A program made the translations under genes and the position numbers. A DNA stretch of 64,000 nucleotides, taken from assembly GCA_013180625.2 (NCBI GenBank), contig SNVD02010171.1:62001-126000 (forward strand). The letters are read 5' to 3'. A model generated the notes under the pieces. That model was not told the DNA's origin. It searched no databases and was given only the letters and a program-made list of their open reading frames with translations. This document shows, piece after piece, positions 1 to 12,642 of this stretch. The DNA comes from Boswellia sacra (taxonomy: Eukaryota; Streptophyta; Magnoliopsida; Sapindales; Burseraceae). Numbering within the stretch: the stretch's first letter is position 1; each line of letters opens with the position of its first letter.

Positions 1-793
1 ATCTAAATTTGTAATTAATTTTTTATTCCTTCAATGCGTTAACCGAACTCATGAAAGTGCAATTGAAAGTGAAGTCATTGTGGGAACAATACTTGGACAA
101 ACTGGATGACATTAACTGAGTGAACGAGGATGATATGATCCAGTTTGTCCTAAGAGAGATGCCCTTCGTTGGAAGACCATGGGTCGATGTGGACAAGGTG
201 AGTATATTTATATTCATAGAGTTAGTATGTGCCTTTTTATTTGAAATGTTGTGATTGATTTCTAATGGTGTCAATTTCCTTTTCAGCTCTATGTCTCTGT
301 TAACATCGGCTGAGATCATTGGGTGATAGCCAAGGTGAATTTGAATCGCCGTGACGTTGTCATGTATGACTCATCTGTTTGGACATAGTTCCACAAACAC
401 AGTCACAAAGACAGTCCGGTGGTGTCAATGGATATTCAGGTATTCTTGACTTCCCTGCAAGCCCATACAACATTATTCGCATTGAGGATGAGACCGAGGT
501 GCCACAGTAGGAGCCTAGGGGAGGAGCGTACGGTGTATACTGTTTGAAGTACATCGAGTTCTTAGCAGGGGCATTTCATTGACAGCCATTAAGGCATTCA
601 TGGACGAATGCCAGCGGAAGAGAATAATGGTAAACTTTGGCTCAATCGCATTCATCCACAGGCAGAGGAGGCCGCCACGACTGCCACAATAGGGATTGCT
701 GATGTTATGTCAACAGATGTTCTGACCACTATTGGGCATACCGATGTTGATTCAACAGAGCTTGAGCAGCAGTCTAGCACGACTGTACCATGA
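1..793 (+). pseudogene. Ulp1/C48 cysteine protease pseudogene of MULE B (3' part)
   Basis: This is a decayed copy of the last exons of the protease gene found intact-length in MULE A (23791-24615). Exon and intron order is the same: a segment around 65-199, a donor at 200, an intron, then a terminal exon from about 286 to 793. The peptide fragments DHWV (catalytic His region) and MYDSS (Asp region) are recognisable. The catalytic cysteine motif, GACGVYYLKY in copy A, reads GAYGVYCLKY here, so the nucleophile is a tyrosine. Several stops and small gaps are also present. C48 proteases cleave SUMO-like modifiers, and transposon-borne copies of this type are known from Kaonashi-type MULEs. The 5' part lies off the window edge. 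It converges on the transposase pseudogene at 1470-4157. Confidence 0.8.
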
Positions 794-1469
794 TTTCATG
801 TCACGTATATATTATGTTTAGTTACGCATTTTTTTTTGGTTGATATTTTATGGATATTTACACATTATTATATAGTGATATTTTTTTTGTATAGTCCCAC
901 ATGTCTTCCATGTATAGTGGTACGAAAACTTTTACATACATATTTTTTCGATTGTAGTAGTACATAAATGTTTTCCATGTTCTCCGGTTGTATACATGTT
1001 TGCCATGTATAGTGGAGGCGAGTGCGCTCCGTGATCACATCTCTATTGATCTTCTTTGATGTTACTTCTGGAGTTATAGTCACCTAAACAATTAATAAAT
1101 ACTTTCCGGCTAAGTATTGTTAGGCTACGACATCAAATGAGAGTTGTGATTTCGAATGAAGGCTTTATACTCATACATGAATGTTTTATAGCCGGACAAA
1201 GCACATAAAGGAGAATCTCATACACGAATATTTAGTTTAATGAAAAAGCACATAAATTCATGTTTAATACATTAATGTTACATACATTGACAAAGCACAT
1301 GAATGAGTGTTTCATACATAAATGTTTCATACAATGACAAAATCACATTTAAGAAAGTTATTAATTTGAACAATCCACAAATTGGAATAAAATCAATAGA
1401 CTACGTCGCTTATATCAAACAAATAATATTACATAGAAAAAATAACTCCTTCCTTACATTTGGTGGACA
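794..1469. other. MULE B spacer between convergent genes
   Basis: AT-rich non-coding sequence containing the 3' flank of the protease copy. The part at 800-930 resembles 24650-24820 downstream of the protease in MULE A, including a shared 'gtatagtggtacgaaaac'-like stretch. No open frame or RNA gene is recognised in the remainder, although short motifs such as 'catacatgaatgtt' recur around 1170-1330. Confidence 0.6.
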
Positions 1470-4157
1470 TCATCCCCTGTCATGAAGTGCAACTGGGTTT
1501 CGACAAGTTTGACGATTATGTCTGGAACCTCCACAACGCCTGCAAGTTTGAGACGAGCTAGACTTACCGATGGAAGTGATTTGATTCCTCCAAGGATGAC
1601 CGGCTGGTCTCCTCATGACTGGTGGTAGAACCACTCTGTTGCAAACCTTCTTAGGAACCATCCAATCCTCACTAACTCCAATAGGAACAACCAGTAGAGC
1701 ATATGCATGTAGTAATGTTTCAGTTGTATATCAATAGGCACAATAATCGTGGCATGTCAGTAGATTCATAAGTTTGTAAATAACTAATACATGTGCACAT
1801 GGAAGCTGGTCAAGATCAAACACCCGGCAAGTGCATGTACGAGTGTGCATGTCAACGATGCTAACACAGTCGTTGCCTCTAACCTCATACATAGTAAGAG
1901 AGATACCATTAACCATCATACGTTCTCCTTCCTTTAAACGCTCCTCCATCAACTTGTTAGCCCACGATGAGAGATGTAATTCTGAGTTAGCAAATAATTG
2001 TCGACACTCATAGAACCATTGTTGCAAGTTGGCCTGGTAATAATCTGCTAACAATGTCACCGGGAGGAATCGATGGTGTCGCAAGCAACCGTTCATCGAC
2101 TCAACTATATTTATTGTCATGATGTTATACAGTCGACCATGAAACTGTGAACATGCTCATTTCTCGCTCGAAGATAAGCTGCTGCTACTAGCATATACAA
2201 TTCAATTTGCTGCATATGATAGTTGAAATCAGCACAGTGATATGTCTTCGCAGCTCAGTAGTATATATCCAACAAAGTCTTGTCCTTAAAAGTTGCCTTC
2301 AAGTTACCCTTCAGATGATGAGTGCACAATCCATGCAATGCATGAGGGAAAATTACTATAATAACTCGCTCAATGCTACGATGACGGTCAGAAATGAAAG
2401 CAAGATCTCAGACATTTTGAACAACATGATCACACAACTGTCTCATGAACCAGGTCTAGGAGTCATCATTTTCAGAATGACAAACTCCAAATGCCAAGGG
2501 GTATATTTGCTTATTTTCATCCATACAAAAGTCAAAAACATTATACCTCTATATTTTTCTTTCAAAAAAAAACCATCAACTGTGGTAACTAGCCTAATTG
2601 ATGATGCAAATCCAACAATAGAGACCCTCATACTCATGAAAAAATATCTAAAATGTTTGTTGTCATCGATTTCTAAGGAAGTTTTAGTCCCCGGGTTTGC
2701 TTTCTCGATCATGTACATGTACTGGGGGAGTTATCGAATTTGGCACTAGGATGAAACTTTCAATTCAAGGTGAGGAACTCCAATGCAACAAGGTTTGAGG
2801 TTGTCTGCAATACTAAATCTTGTAAATGACGTTTACATGCCACAAAGGTAACTGATTCACATTTCTTCCAAGTGAAAAAGTATAAGAACCATCACACATG
2901 CTCTGGAGCCAGACTTCACCCAAATTACAAATAGGCAACTGCACTTATCATTGGCAAACATATTAAGAGCAAATTCGTTGAGGTATCGAGAATATATCGT
3001 CTAAAGGATATTATGTCTGATGTTTATGAGTCATTGGGTGTTAATATCACATACAACAAGGCATGGAGGACAAAGAAGGCAGCTTTGCAAGAACTTCACG
3101 GATCACATGAGTGCACAATAGGCGGTATCCACCTGAATGTGTTAGCCCGACGACTGTCATTCTCGAACTCTAAATTGGCTTCTTCATGTCTACGATTTGC
3201 ATCCACTCGTGGCTTATTATTCGACATTAGATGTTACTCATGTCCGTATACTGGAGGAGTAGGTGCGGAGTGAATTCGAGAATGAATAATAAACGACATA
3301 TCCTGATTCACATCATTCAAGATCTTCGTCTGTTCATTATTATCAAAATGTGAACCGTCTACATCCTGGCCATCAACAAAAAATCATCCTAACCCTCAAC
3401 AACATTTTCAATACGAATAGTGCAATCATCATTATCATCGTCAACATGCTCACTAACATCATCACTACCATCATCATTATCTTCGTAATCTTCATCACCA
3501 CCATCGTCATCATTAACATCATCACTAGCATTATTAACATCAATATTACCTAAACTCTCAAATTCTCTAATGCTATCAAGATGATGTACCAATCTCGATG
3601 GCATCGACGGGGGCACCCCTTCTTCATTTTCAACTAAGATCCCAACTGACTCATGCCTAAAATGCCCTGAATACTGATGAAACTCAATGCCAACGTCATC
3701 ATTCAATTGTGGTTGTGCACAAACAGGAGTGGACTTACTTAATTACTTGCTTCCACTTGCTGAGCGAAACATTGAGGGATGAGAAGATCTTCGTCGCCTA
3801 CATACTACATCGGATCCTGAGCTCTGTCTTCGCTTCTCCTTATCTTCAACTTTGACAATTAATGGTGTATATGACTGTTAGTCCTCCAAACAATATTGTT
3901 TAAAGAATGAAACATCGTTGTCTGTCTTAATAGGAGTCGGCATTGACGGAAGACCCTTAAAAGCAAATTGAACCTCTAAACTTATGTTATGTTTACAAAG
4001 ATCCCAACCCATTTTAGTACTAATACAGTCAACAAACTCATATAGATGGTAGACCTATGAATTATCAATGGCTTCGCCCTTCCACCGGTGTATAAATAAT
4101 CATCATTCTCTTGCATAGTCTAAGAACCATTGTATAGAATAAGTATGCGTAAAGTTT
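1470..4157 (-). pseudogene. mudrA-type transposase pseudogene of MULE B
   Basis: Read on the minus strand, pieces align in order with the transposase of MULE A: a start region at 4157-4100 (with a stop at the position that follows YNGS), an acidic N-terminal region (3706-3389, rich in Asp), a catalytic-domain fragment (2718-2443, beginning MYMIEKANPGTKTSLE), a SWIM zinc-finger region (2120-1731, with CTCRVFDLDQLPCAH) and a C-terminal zinc knuckle (1661-1470, CRRCGGSRHNRQTC). The DNA-binding-domain segment is present but lies in the opposite orientation (2738-3108). Many frameshifts and stops make it non-functional. MudrA proteins are the DDE transposases that move Mutator-like elements in the nucleus. 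The 3' end faces the protease pseudogene, which gives a convergent layout. Confidence 0.85.
2738..3108 (+). repeat. Inverted internal segment of the MULE B transposase (DNA-binding domain)
   Basis: This stretch matches 17868-18236 of MULE A in the plus orientation, while everything on both sides matches in the minus orientation. Junctions are sharp: near 2735 minus-strand homology (CAGTACATGTACATG region) gives way to plus-strand homology, and near 3108 plus-strand homology ends and minus-strand homology to about 17750 resumes. About 115 bp corresponding to 17751-17866 is missing at the junction. Confidence 0.85.
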
Positions 4158-4959
4158 TCATATCCTGCAAGATAGAGACATATCATATAAGTCTGTGGAC
4201 AATAAATCATTATAAAGTTGTTTACAAAAGGCGAAAAAATGACATTTCTGCCTAAACGCTCGACGGTAAACACTCGATATTCGATAATAAACTTGATGTA
4301 CGATGACCGACGCTCGACTACCTCAACACATATACTCGACACACGAACTCGACAAAGTTGGCATCCAACACTCATCACGTTCGGCACTCAACTTGACGCA
4401 CTAACATGACACTCGATTCTAGAGTCGACACAACCCCTAGACACTCGATATGATCATCCGACATGTCGAGTGTCTATCTAAAACAGCCGCTCGATACTCG
4501 ATGTAGCTCGACAAATCTTGTCTTCTTTCCCGTCGACTGCGATACCATATTTTTTGTAACGAATTTCAATTTTTAGCAAATATTGACAAAAACCGCACTA
4601 TCTCTAACCTTAGTTCACATACATATCCCCATTTAAGCTATATCATGTGGTTGACAGTTATCGAAACAATAAATAACCAAAATATTACAACCTACTGAAA
4701 TTTTGAAGCCATTTAGAGGGAGAATAATGAAAGTTTTTTTGACCTTGTTGCTCAGCTTTAGTTGTTGAAGATTGTTTCGGACAGTGATGTGTATGAAAGA
4801 GTGACTGGTTTTGTTTACTTCTTTTTTTTTCTAAAGTCAATTACATAAGGGTAAGGGTAATTGAGTCTTTTTGTCAATAAAGTGTACGGCATAAAAATTT
4901 TTAGGATGTGTCCAAATTTCATCAATAGCCCCTAATTGTGTCCTTTTTTTTAATTTTCC
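4100..4959. repeat. Right terminal inverted repeat of MULE B, with TCGA-motif array
   Basis: The sequence aligns with the right TIR of MULE A (27205-28085), including the stretch around 'ccgcactatctctaacc' and an outer end with the '...gtccaaattt..ccccta...aattttcc' layout shared by MULEs A and C. The region 4255-4535 carries many ACACTCGA/CTCGACA motifs. The inner end overlaps the first codons of the transposase. The outer end is placed at 4959 by alignment with the other copies. The left partner lies outside the window. Confidence 0.75.
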
Positions 4960-5315
4960 TATTTTTTAACATTTTAACACATGGAAAATAGTATTATAAT
5001 ATATTATATATTTAATGTTAATTTTTTAAAATATATAATATGTAGTTCGATGAGGGTGCGGGGCAGCAAGGGTGTATACTGAACTCAGTTCACACCGAGA
5101 TATAAAACTACAATATTACACTCGTTTCCGCACTCCAATTCCTCAAATCCGGAGAAAATTGCCCCAAAAAAATCTGAATAAAAACACGATACTCACACAA
5201 ATCGATTTTTTTGCCATCCCTATCAATTGGGTTGGAGGATTCAAGTCGCTAAGTCATATGGAAAATTGTATAAATCTTAGATTTCAGAAGCTATCCATTA
5301 TTAAGTTTTTTTTTA
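4960..5315. other. Flank between MULE B and Copia-1
   Basis: AT-rich sequence without a recognised gene. An ~85-bp stretch (5225-5310) is repeated in direct orientation at 14265-14350, on the other side of Copia-1. A reading frame at 5072-5383 shows no recognisable motif and runs into the LTR, so it is not taken as a gene. Confidence 0.5.
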
Positions 5316-5320
5316 CATTT

Positions 5321-5760
5321 ATTTTTTATATATTTAAATGTATATATGTATATGGACTATGGGTTGGAGGCAAAAACAGTTAGTGCAAAATTGTTACTAC
5401 GAATATAAATTAAAGTGAAAGGAGATTTGGGGTCATTGAGACGGGAAAGCAAACAAAAGAAAAAGATGAGAAATATAAGATGAAGATAGGAGAGTTAACT
5501 AAGGTGAAGTACAATACAATATAGATGGTGGGGCTATTTATAGAAGTTACTGCGACCTACTTTATCAAATAGGATTTTGCCATTCCAAGAGCCAATGAGG
5601 TTCGCCAAAGCTTACACCAATAACGATGCAGTGACCTCCAAAATAACAAATAGAAATTTACCTTCAAGTAAGCCAATAATAAATTGGCAATTAGACAACT
5701 AATCTAATGGGCTTCACCACCTCATTAATTTTTGGTGGAAATCCATGTCATAATATAACA
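5321..5760 (-). repeat. 3' LTR of Copia-1
   Basis: About 440 bp, homologous to 12643-12835 joined to 13899-14162. On the minus strand it starts TGTTATA. The opposite end lacks a clear CA terminus, so that boundary is set by the duplicated CATTT. Confidence 0.8.
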
Positions 5761-6690
5761 CTCCCTATTGGATTCCATAACTTAAAATAATTATATTTTA
5801 CTTTACTAAGGAAAAACCCTAGATGACAAAAACCAAAGTAAAGATAAACAATTGTATAATAAATTATAAAGTGGTGTTGGGTGTGCTTCTGCTACCTCAT
5901 TAAAAGCCTTGCCAGAAAAACCCATTGGAACAAAATCTAATAGAAAGAAAAAAGAGTACAGTGCACATGTGTCCATAACGCTTCCCCTAGTGACTACTCC
6001 CCGTGATCATGGCAAAAGAAGTTTATCAAATTGATTACTTGTTAAGTCGTTGCATACCGATCTTGTATGTTAACTTCTCAATGTTGACGTCAGTAATATC
6101 TTGATGAACAAATATGCAAGAATGTCACTAGAACGTTTCTACTTCACATCAATCTTTTGGTTTTCTTAAAGTTCATGCGTGTAAAAGAACTTAGCTAAAA
6201 GTTGCTTCATTCTATCTTCTTTGATGTACCCTCCTCTGACTTGAGCAATACAAGCTGCATTATGTTATAATTGTAGGAGGCCATCTATGGTAGGAGATAA
6301 TCTGAATGAACTTTGGATAAGCCTAATGCAATGCAAGTATTTTAGAGTCGTTAGAAGAAGTAGCAACTAAACTCTGTTTAGTATATCACCATGAAATTAC
6401 GGTCTCATTATAAGTAAAAACATGTCCAGTTTGAAATATAGCTATATGGGGATTAGATAAATAATGGTATTAGCATATCCAACTAAACCAAGATTTTCAA
6501 AGGGCTCATATGAGAAGAATAATCCCAAATCAATAGTTCTCGAAGATAATGATATGTTTGATCCCATTCCAATGTTATCTAGTAGACGCAGAAGTAAACC
6601 ATGCTAATAAATTAACTACAAATACAATATCAATTCTAGTACATTATGCTAAATACATTAATGCTTAGCGTTTAGATATGGTACTTTAGG

Positions 6691-8260
6691 TAAAGGTGTG
6701 TATGGGTATGGTATAGTATGGTATCGTATGGTCATAGCATCATTCCACTCGCTATAAGTAGGGTTTTGCATTTTTATACCATACAATATCTTTCTTGAAT
6801 CAAATACCATACCATATCCTTATATGGGTAGGGGAGGGTATGGTATGATATTTTCGGGTGTTGACCATAATTTTGACCAAGTTTTACTGTCTCTCTCTTT
6901 TTTTTTTTTTGGTAGGAAACACCAAAGCTTTATTGCTCTTATAAGCAATAAGAAAAAAACCGTCAAGGGTATAGCCTTAAAACAATTACAGTCTAACTAA
7001 GAAGCACAGCAGTTCTTTGCCTACTGATAACCAATAGGAATCCTCTTCTATCAATTACATACTCTGAACCTTCTGAATAAGACTATACAAAGAATCTAAA
7101 GGATTTACATTGCTGTATTTAAACAGTATACTGTATCTTATACTATTAATAGTTGTATCTACATTAGGTGCCTTGTTTTCAAAGATTGTTTTATTCCTGC
7201 TCTTCCATATGTGATAAACTGTAGCAGCCAGCACCACTCTTCTGAAGCAAGCTAGCTTGCTCTTACTGGAGGCCTTCCTACAGAACCAACTCACTAGTCT
7301 ATTCCAGCTCCTGCTTCTGGGATTTAAATTGCAGGCAGTGAATATTCTGGACCAAACATTTGTAGTAAAAGGACAAGAGTAAAAACAATGATCAATTGTC
7401 TCTTTGCCTTGATTACATAAGACACAACTTTCAGTATCCACTACTCCCCATTTAAACATTAAATCTTTAGTCTTGACTCTTTTCTTTAGGATTAGCCAAA
7501 GGATGAAACTGAATTTAGGAATTCTGTCTTTACCCCAAACCAGTTTGGCCCAGAAGACAGATTCCTTATGCTACCGAATGTGATGCCATGCACTAGCTAT
7601 CGTCATCCTCCCTTGCTTATTACCTTTCCACTGAATCAGATCAGTTCCTCTTCTGGAAGTTGTCTCTCTCTTTTTTTTTTTAATGATTTTGAAGCTTATT
7701 TATAACTTTTTTTCAAGATTTTAACGCATTGGGTTCTCAGTTTGACATTGTTTAATGTTATGATTTATAATTTGTCAATGCAATTAATTTAACTTACTTT
7801 TTATTATAATAAATGATAATGTATCCAATAATAAACCAATCATATAAATCCAAATATCCAATGATAGTATACAACTATATATCCATAACAACACAAAAAC
7901 CTCAAGTAACTACGCATCTATAACAACACATAATTAAGCAAATACAAATCCATAATTACATAAAAACATTAAGCAACTAAATATACATAACACTATAGAT
8001 AATCAAGCAACTACATGTTATACATAAATCAATTATATAATGACATGTGGCATATTTTCTAACTTTATAAAATAAGTGTGGCCATATGGTATGATATTTG
8101 CAGCTTTTTTCCAAAGTACCTACCACCATACCATGCTATGGAGGGTATTCTGAATTGTCACCATACCACACCCTACACGTCCTTCACTACCTTACCCTAC
8201 CCTTACCATACAATGGCGGGTATGTTGGGTTCGGGGAGGTGAGGGGGTACCATGCCCCTA
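6691..8260. mobile_element. hAT-like non-autonomous element D1 (GGTATGG family)
   Basis: An 8-bp near-duplication ACTTTAGG/ACTTCAGG (6683-6690, 8261-8268) flanks it. The termini are TAAAGGTG... and ...CATGCCCCTA, and both ends are rich in GGTATGG/CCATACC. The same family occurs at 32356-33403. It carries no transposase. It interrupts Copia-1 between RT and RNase H and contains a LINE. Confidence 0.8.
6898..7660 (-). mobile_element. 5'-truncated LINE with zf-RVT domain
   Basis: A T-run at 6898-6910 is the poly(A) tail on the minus strand. A target-site duplication of about 20 bp (TGTCTCTCTC followed by Ts) is seen near 6889 and at 7661-7680. Minus-strand coding sequence (best frame 7459-7055, with more homology upstream through a stop) shows the zinc-binding region found at the C-terminus of plant LINE reverse transcriptases: CVLCNQGKETIDHCFYSC followed by VWSRIF and W..RN. 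Only the 3' end was copied, as is usual for target-primed reverse transcription, and the fragment cannot be active. It inserted into hAT D1. Confidence 0.88.
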
Positions 8261-10899
8261 ACTTCAGGACCAAATATTCATTCATCATCTTCTTTAGGGC
8301 ATAATGGATCCTTTTGATGATCAAGGGATCTAACAACCATTGGGCTGCTCAATGGGTGAGCCTTACCCATATTAAACCATTTCAAAACCATTTCTTTATA
8401 TCCTGACTGATGAACAAATAGGTCCTCTAAACTGTGCTCAATCTGTTGGCCTAAGATAGTATTTTGTTTCCCCCAAATCTTTCATTTCAAATTCTCTTTT
8501 CAAATACTCAACAGCATCTTGGATCTCTTCAAAAGTCTCAATTAAATTCATGTCATCGATATATACTACTACAATAGCAACCAAATTTTGACTTTACACA
8601 AGGGCTTATATGATATCCCTTCTTAACCAAGCTTTGACTTTTATATTATACCCCAATCTTCTCATATTTTTTCAATCCATACAGTGCTCTATAACCTTAG
8701 GTATATGCCTTTTAGTGTTGTTTCAATTATTTTACACAGTTTAAATCCTTCAGAGATTTTTATATATAAATGTCAGAATCTAGCTTATTATACAAGTAAG
8801 TAGTAGCCATATCGATAAGAACATGTGAAGTTTTCCTTAGAATTGCCAAATTGATCAAATATCTTAAAGAAAATCACATCTCTAGTCGGTCTTAGGCTTT
8901 GAGAGAAATCTTGAGCTTTAAGTAAGGCTTGATATTTGGTAATTTTATTATTTCCTACCCATTTATATCTAATAGGTTTTGAAGTCTTTAGACGTATGGA
9001 CTATAGGTCTAAAACTTTAAATTTTGGCCAAGAAAACTAGCTTTGAATAAATTTGCACTCGATCAATAATGCCCTTGTTTACATTCTTACACTATTTGTG
9101 GCTCAAATCATAATTTAAATTTCAGTGGCTACTACCAATATTCCATCGATGACTATTTTAATATGATTCCACATTTCTCTAGTATAACTAACAAAAATAT
9201 TCTCATTTTTAAATTCATGTGCCACTTCAAGGGCATTTATCTCATCAAGGACTTGTGCCTCATCAAGGGCATATGTCCCTTCAGGGACTTGTGTCTCATG
9301 AAAAACATATATCTCTTCAGAAAATATATTAGAGAATGTGGACTTTTAGCTCGATCATTATTTCCATCGAAACTGTTATTAACCACTTTTCTTTTTCAAG
9401 GGACAGTATCTTTTGATCTAAAGGGTCTACCACACTCTTAGCATGCAACAAACTGATTATTCGTTATTGCTTTGGGAGTATGCTCAATCGGGATCTCCAT
9501 TCGTGCCAATTTATTAACAGCATGTATATTATGACTTTGTTATCTTAGCTGCATCAATGAAGGCATCTGGCATCTGATTAATGATATTCTCAAGATATAT
9601 TATCTTTCGCACTTTATTATCACATTGAGTTGTGCAAGGATTAGGACTAGACAATGTTTTGACATTCCAAGAAAGTTCTTACCTTACTTCAGGAGGCATT
9701 CTCTTTTCCCCTACAGGTGAAAAAATTGTCTCATCAAAATGACAATCTGCAAAATGTGCAGTAAAAAGATCATTAGTCACGGGTTCTAAATATCTTATAA
9801 TAGATAAAGAACTATAATCCACATAAATCCTCTCATTTTTGTTTGCTCTAAAGGAGCAATAAGAAGTTGTACAACAAAACCAAAAGTCCTCAAATGAGAT
9901 ATATTGGGTTGTTGGCCAAGTACAAGTTATAATGGAAAATACTCATGATAAGCGATAGTCCTTAATCTTATCAATGTTACAGCATGTAAAATAGCATAGC
10001 CCTAGGTAGAAGTTGGCAACTATGTTCAAAATAACAAAGCACATGCAATTATCTGCAGTCACTTTATAAGTGACTTTGCCAAACCATTTGGGTACGCACA
10101 TGTAGGACATATGCTCAATATCAATTCTAACAAACATATAATAATCATCAAAGACTTTTGATGGAAATTCACTAACATTATTCAGACGTATTGACTTTAT
10201 AGGATGGTATGAAAAACGTGTCTATAATTTAATAATTTGAGCAAATAGTTTAGCAAATGCAACATTTCTAGTTGATACAAACACACATGAGACTACCATG
10301 TAGAAGCATCAATTAGGACCATAAAATAACGAAATGGTCCATTCGGTGAATGAATGGGTCCATATATATCCTCTTAGATTCTCTATAAAAATTACAATGA
10401 TTCAAGACCAATCTTTTAAGGAGATGTTCTAACAATTAACTTTTCTTGTGAGCAAGCAGTACAATTAGTTTCATTGGACAAAAGAATTTTTTTATTCTTT
10501 ATTGGATGTCTATTTGTATTGTCAACAATCCCACATATGATTGTTGATCCTGGGTGACTAAGGGAGTCATACCATAACATAAAAGTCTTAGGATCGTTGA
10601 ACTTCTGGTTCATGACTGGTTTCAATGGACCTTATATATGTATAAAATAATCCAAAAGAGAAAGCTTCAAGTTTCTCTAATATCAACTTTGATCTTGAGA
10701 CATCTAAGGTGATACAATGAAATTTCGTATTATTTTCAAAAGATGTCTCAATATGATATCCATTATGTCTTATGTTTTTAAAACTAAACACACTTCTTTT
10801 GGATTTGCTTGAGTATAAGGCATTATCAATATATAGCTTACTACCGCTTGCCAATATCATAATGGCTTTTCGGAGCCCTTAATCAAGTTAATGGGCCGT

Positions 10900-11900
10900 G
10901 ATTTATGTTAACTTTTACTTCCAGAAAAGTTAATTTCAAAAAATATTTTTTATCCTTCAGGATTGTATGTGTTATTGCACTATCAACTTGACATAAATCT
11001 TCGTCTCTCCTGGAGACGAACATTTTACTTCATGTCCATACCCTTTTGTTCAAGAAATAGGATATTAGATACCATTATAAAAGATAATATCAAATTAGTT
11101 CATTTGGCCATTTATCACCTTTGAGAAAGTGGTATAATATCTTCATGGAATGTTGTCATTTACTTCTAAGAATGGTTTAGTAACATTCACTTTAGGGAAT
11201 GTATCGAATCGAAGGGAGAATCTTTAGTGGATCAGTTACTCATATTTTAGTGGTGATAATTTAATGGCCCTCAATTTATCCGTCAAGGATAAACTTTAAT
11301 TATATCTTGTGGATGCATATCAATAATATAATAAAATTCAAAATAAAGGAAAATTCAATATACAATAAGAATTATAATGAATATCAAGTGCAATAAGTAA
11401 ATTTAAACAATGAAATATCTTTTAGAAATAAATGTACATATAAAACTTCAAGTTCTAATAGTATAATTAGAAAAGCAGCATAATGGGGCCATGGGAAATG
11501 TTTGATCTGCCCACTTGGAGTTTTTAAATGAGAACTTCTAGCCTGATTATATCTTGAAATCTTATAATCTCATACTATTCCATTGGAACTAGGCCCTTGG
11601 TGATATTGTTGTTCATTGCTTAACAAATCTCTCCTATAATTTATTCCAAAGGGCCAATGGATCAGTTATGGTAATGTTTTTTGATTTTAGGCTTTTGTTG
11701 AGATGACGATGCAAAAATATCATGGCCCTGGACCGTTCTTGCAGGGATGCAGTATTTCTACTATTTATGATTTCTACAATGCCCATGGAGTCCAAGTGAA
11801 GTACAACATTATCAGTCCATTTTCAATCATCTCCATTTTGCATTAATGGCTCAAACATCGACTTTTGAAAATTTGCTATTAACTATCAATCAAAATGAAA
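10900..11900 (-). pseudogene. Copia-1 gag pseudogene
   Basis: On the minus strand around 11760-11480 the fragments RAMIFLHRHLNKSLK and, after stops, a degenerate continuation match the layout of the copia gag (UBN2-type) domain. No zinc knuckle or complete frame survives. It lies 5' of the pol fragments, as expected. Boundaries are approximate because the sequence is heavily decayed. Confidence 0.6.
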
Positions 11901-12320
11901 TAAATCACATGCTTTGCAGAATAACATGAATTAGATATAATTTTACTTATTAGAAATTAGAACTTTGGGTTCTGAGTAAGTGTAATTGACAATAACAATA
12001 AACAAAATGAAGTAATATAAATTTAACATATTGGCAATATCATATTAGGAATAATAAATTTACCATTTAATTGCTAGAAAACTTAAAGTTGTGGCCAAGT
12101 AAATTTAGTCCAGAAAACTTTAAGTCGCAACCAAATAAAAATAAATAAATTGAAAATGTAAACAATAATATTAATGCAATAAAATAAGATTGATAATGAG
12201 AAAATTTATAGATTCAGAACTTCAGGTTCTAATTTAAGAATTAAAAATTCTAAAACTTCAGGTTTGAAATGAATAAGAATCAGAACATCAGGTTCTAATT
12301 TGTACAAACTTCAGGTTGTA
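11440..12320. repeat. Dispersed ACTTCAGGTTC-type motifs in the Copia-1 leader and gag region
   Basis: Near-copies of 'gaacttcaggttcta' occur at about 11441, 11961, 12211, 12257, 12283 and 12305, with a related 'aactttaagtcgc' at about 12117. The consensus is close to palindromic. The motifs lie between the 5' LTR and the recognisable gag fragment. Confidence 0.6.
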
Positions 12321-12642
12321 AAATCTTTGCATCTAACGGTTGGAATATAATAATATTATAACTTAAAAAAATAAATGCGTAAATAAAATATAATCAACAA
12401 TAACAATATGGGATAAATATATTAATAACGTTAGGTTAAATCGATTAGTATAACAATTAAATAAATAATGCCCGGATCTAACCTTATTTTTTTGTATATG
12501 AAAGATCCAACATTGTGGCAACCACAAAGCATAACTATAAGACACTGTATCATATAAATAAAGTAAAATAAGCGAATAATAAATAATATGATAATAATAT
12601 CTCATCTATCGGCTATCATATATCAGCAATCATGTTGATAAC

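Larger units (their letters stand above)
5990..10860 (-). pseudogene. Copia-1 pol pseudogene (pre-integrase, integrase, RT, RNase H)
   Basis: Minus-strand fragments appear in copia order. At 10860-10416 the pre-integrase region shows WYDSLSHPGST and a CTACSQEKL zinc-binding-like stretch. Degenerate integrase follows at about 10400-9700. Reverse transcriptase is seen at 8640-8400 with the YIDD active-site motif in VVYIDDMNLIET. After the hAT D1 insertion, RNase H C-terminal sequence occurs at about 6260-6030 (AACIAQVRGGYIKEDR, then a degenerate SSDILAYLF where related elements have a conserved SSD..ADLFTK block). Stops and frameshifts are frequent, so no functional polyprotein is possible. The function in living relatives is reverse transcription and integration of the element RNA. 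Confidence 0.8.
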
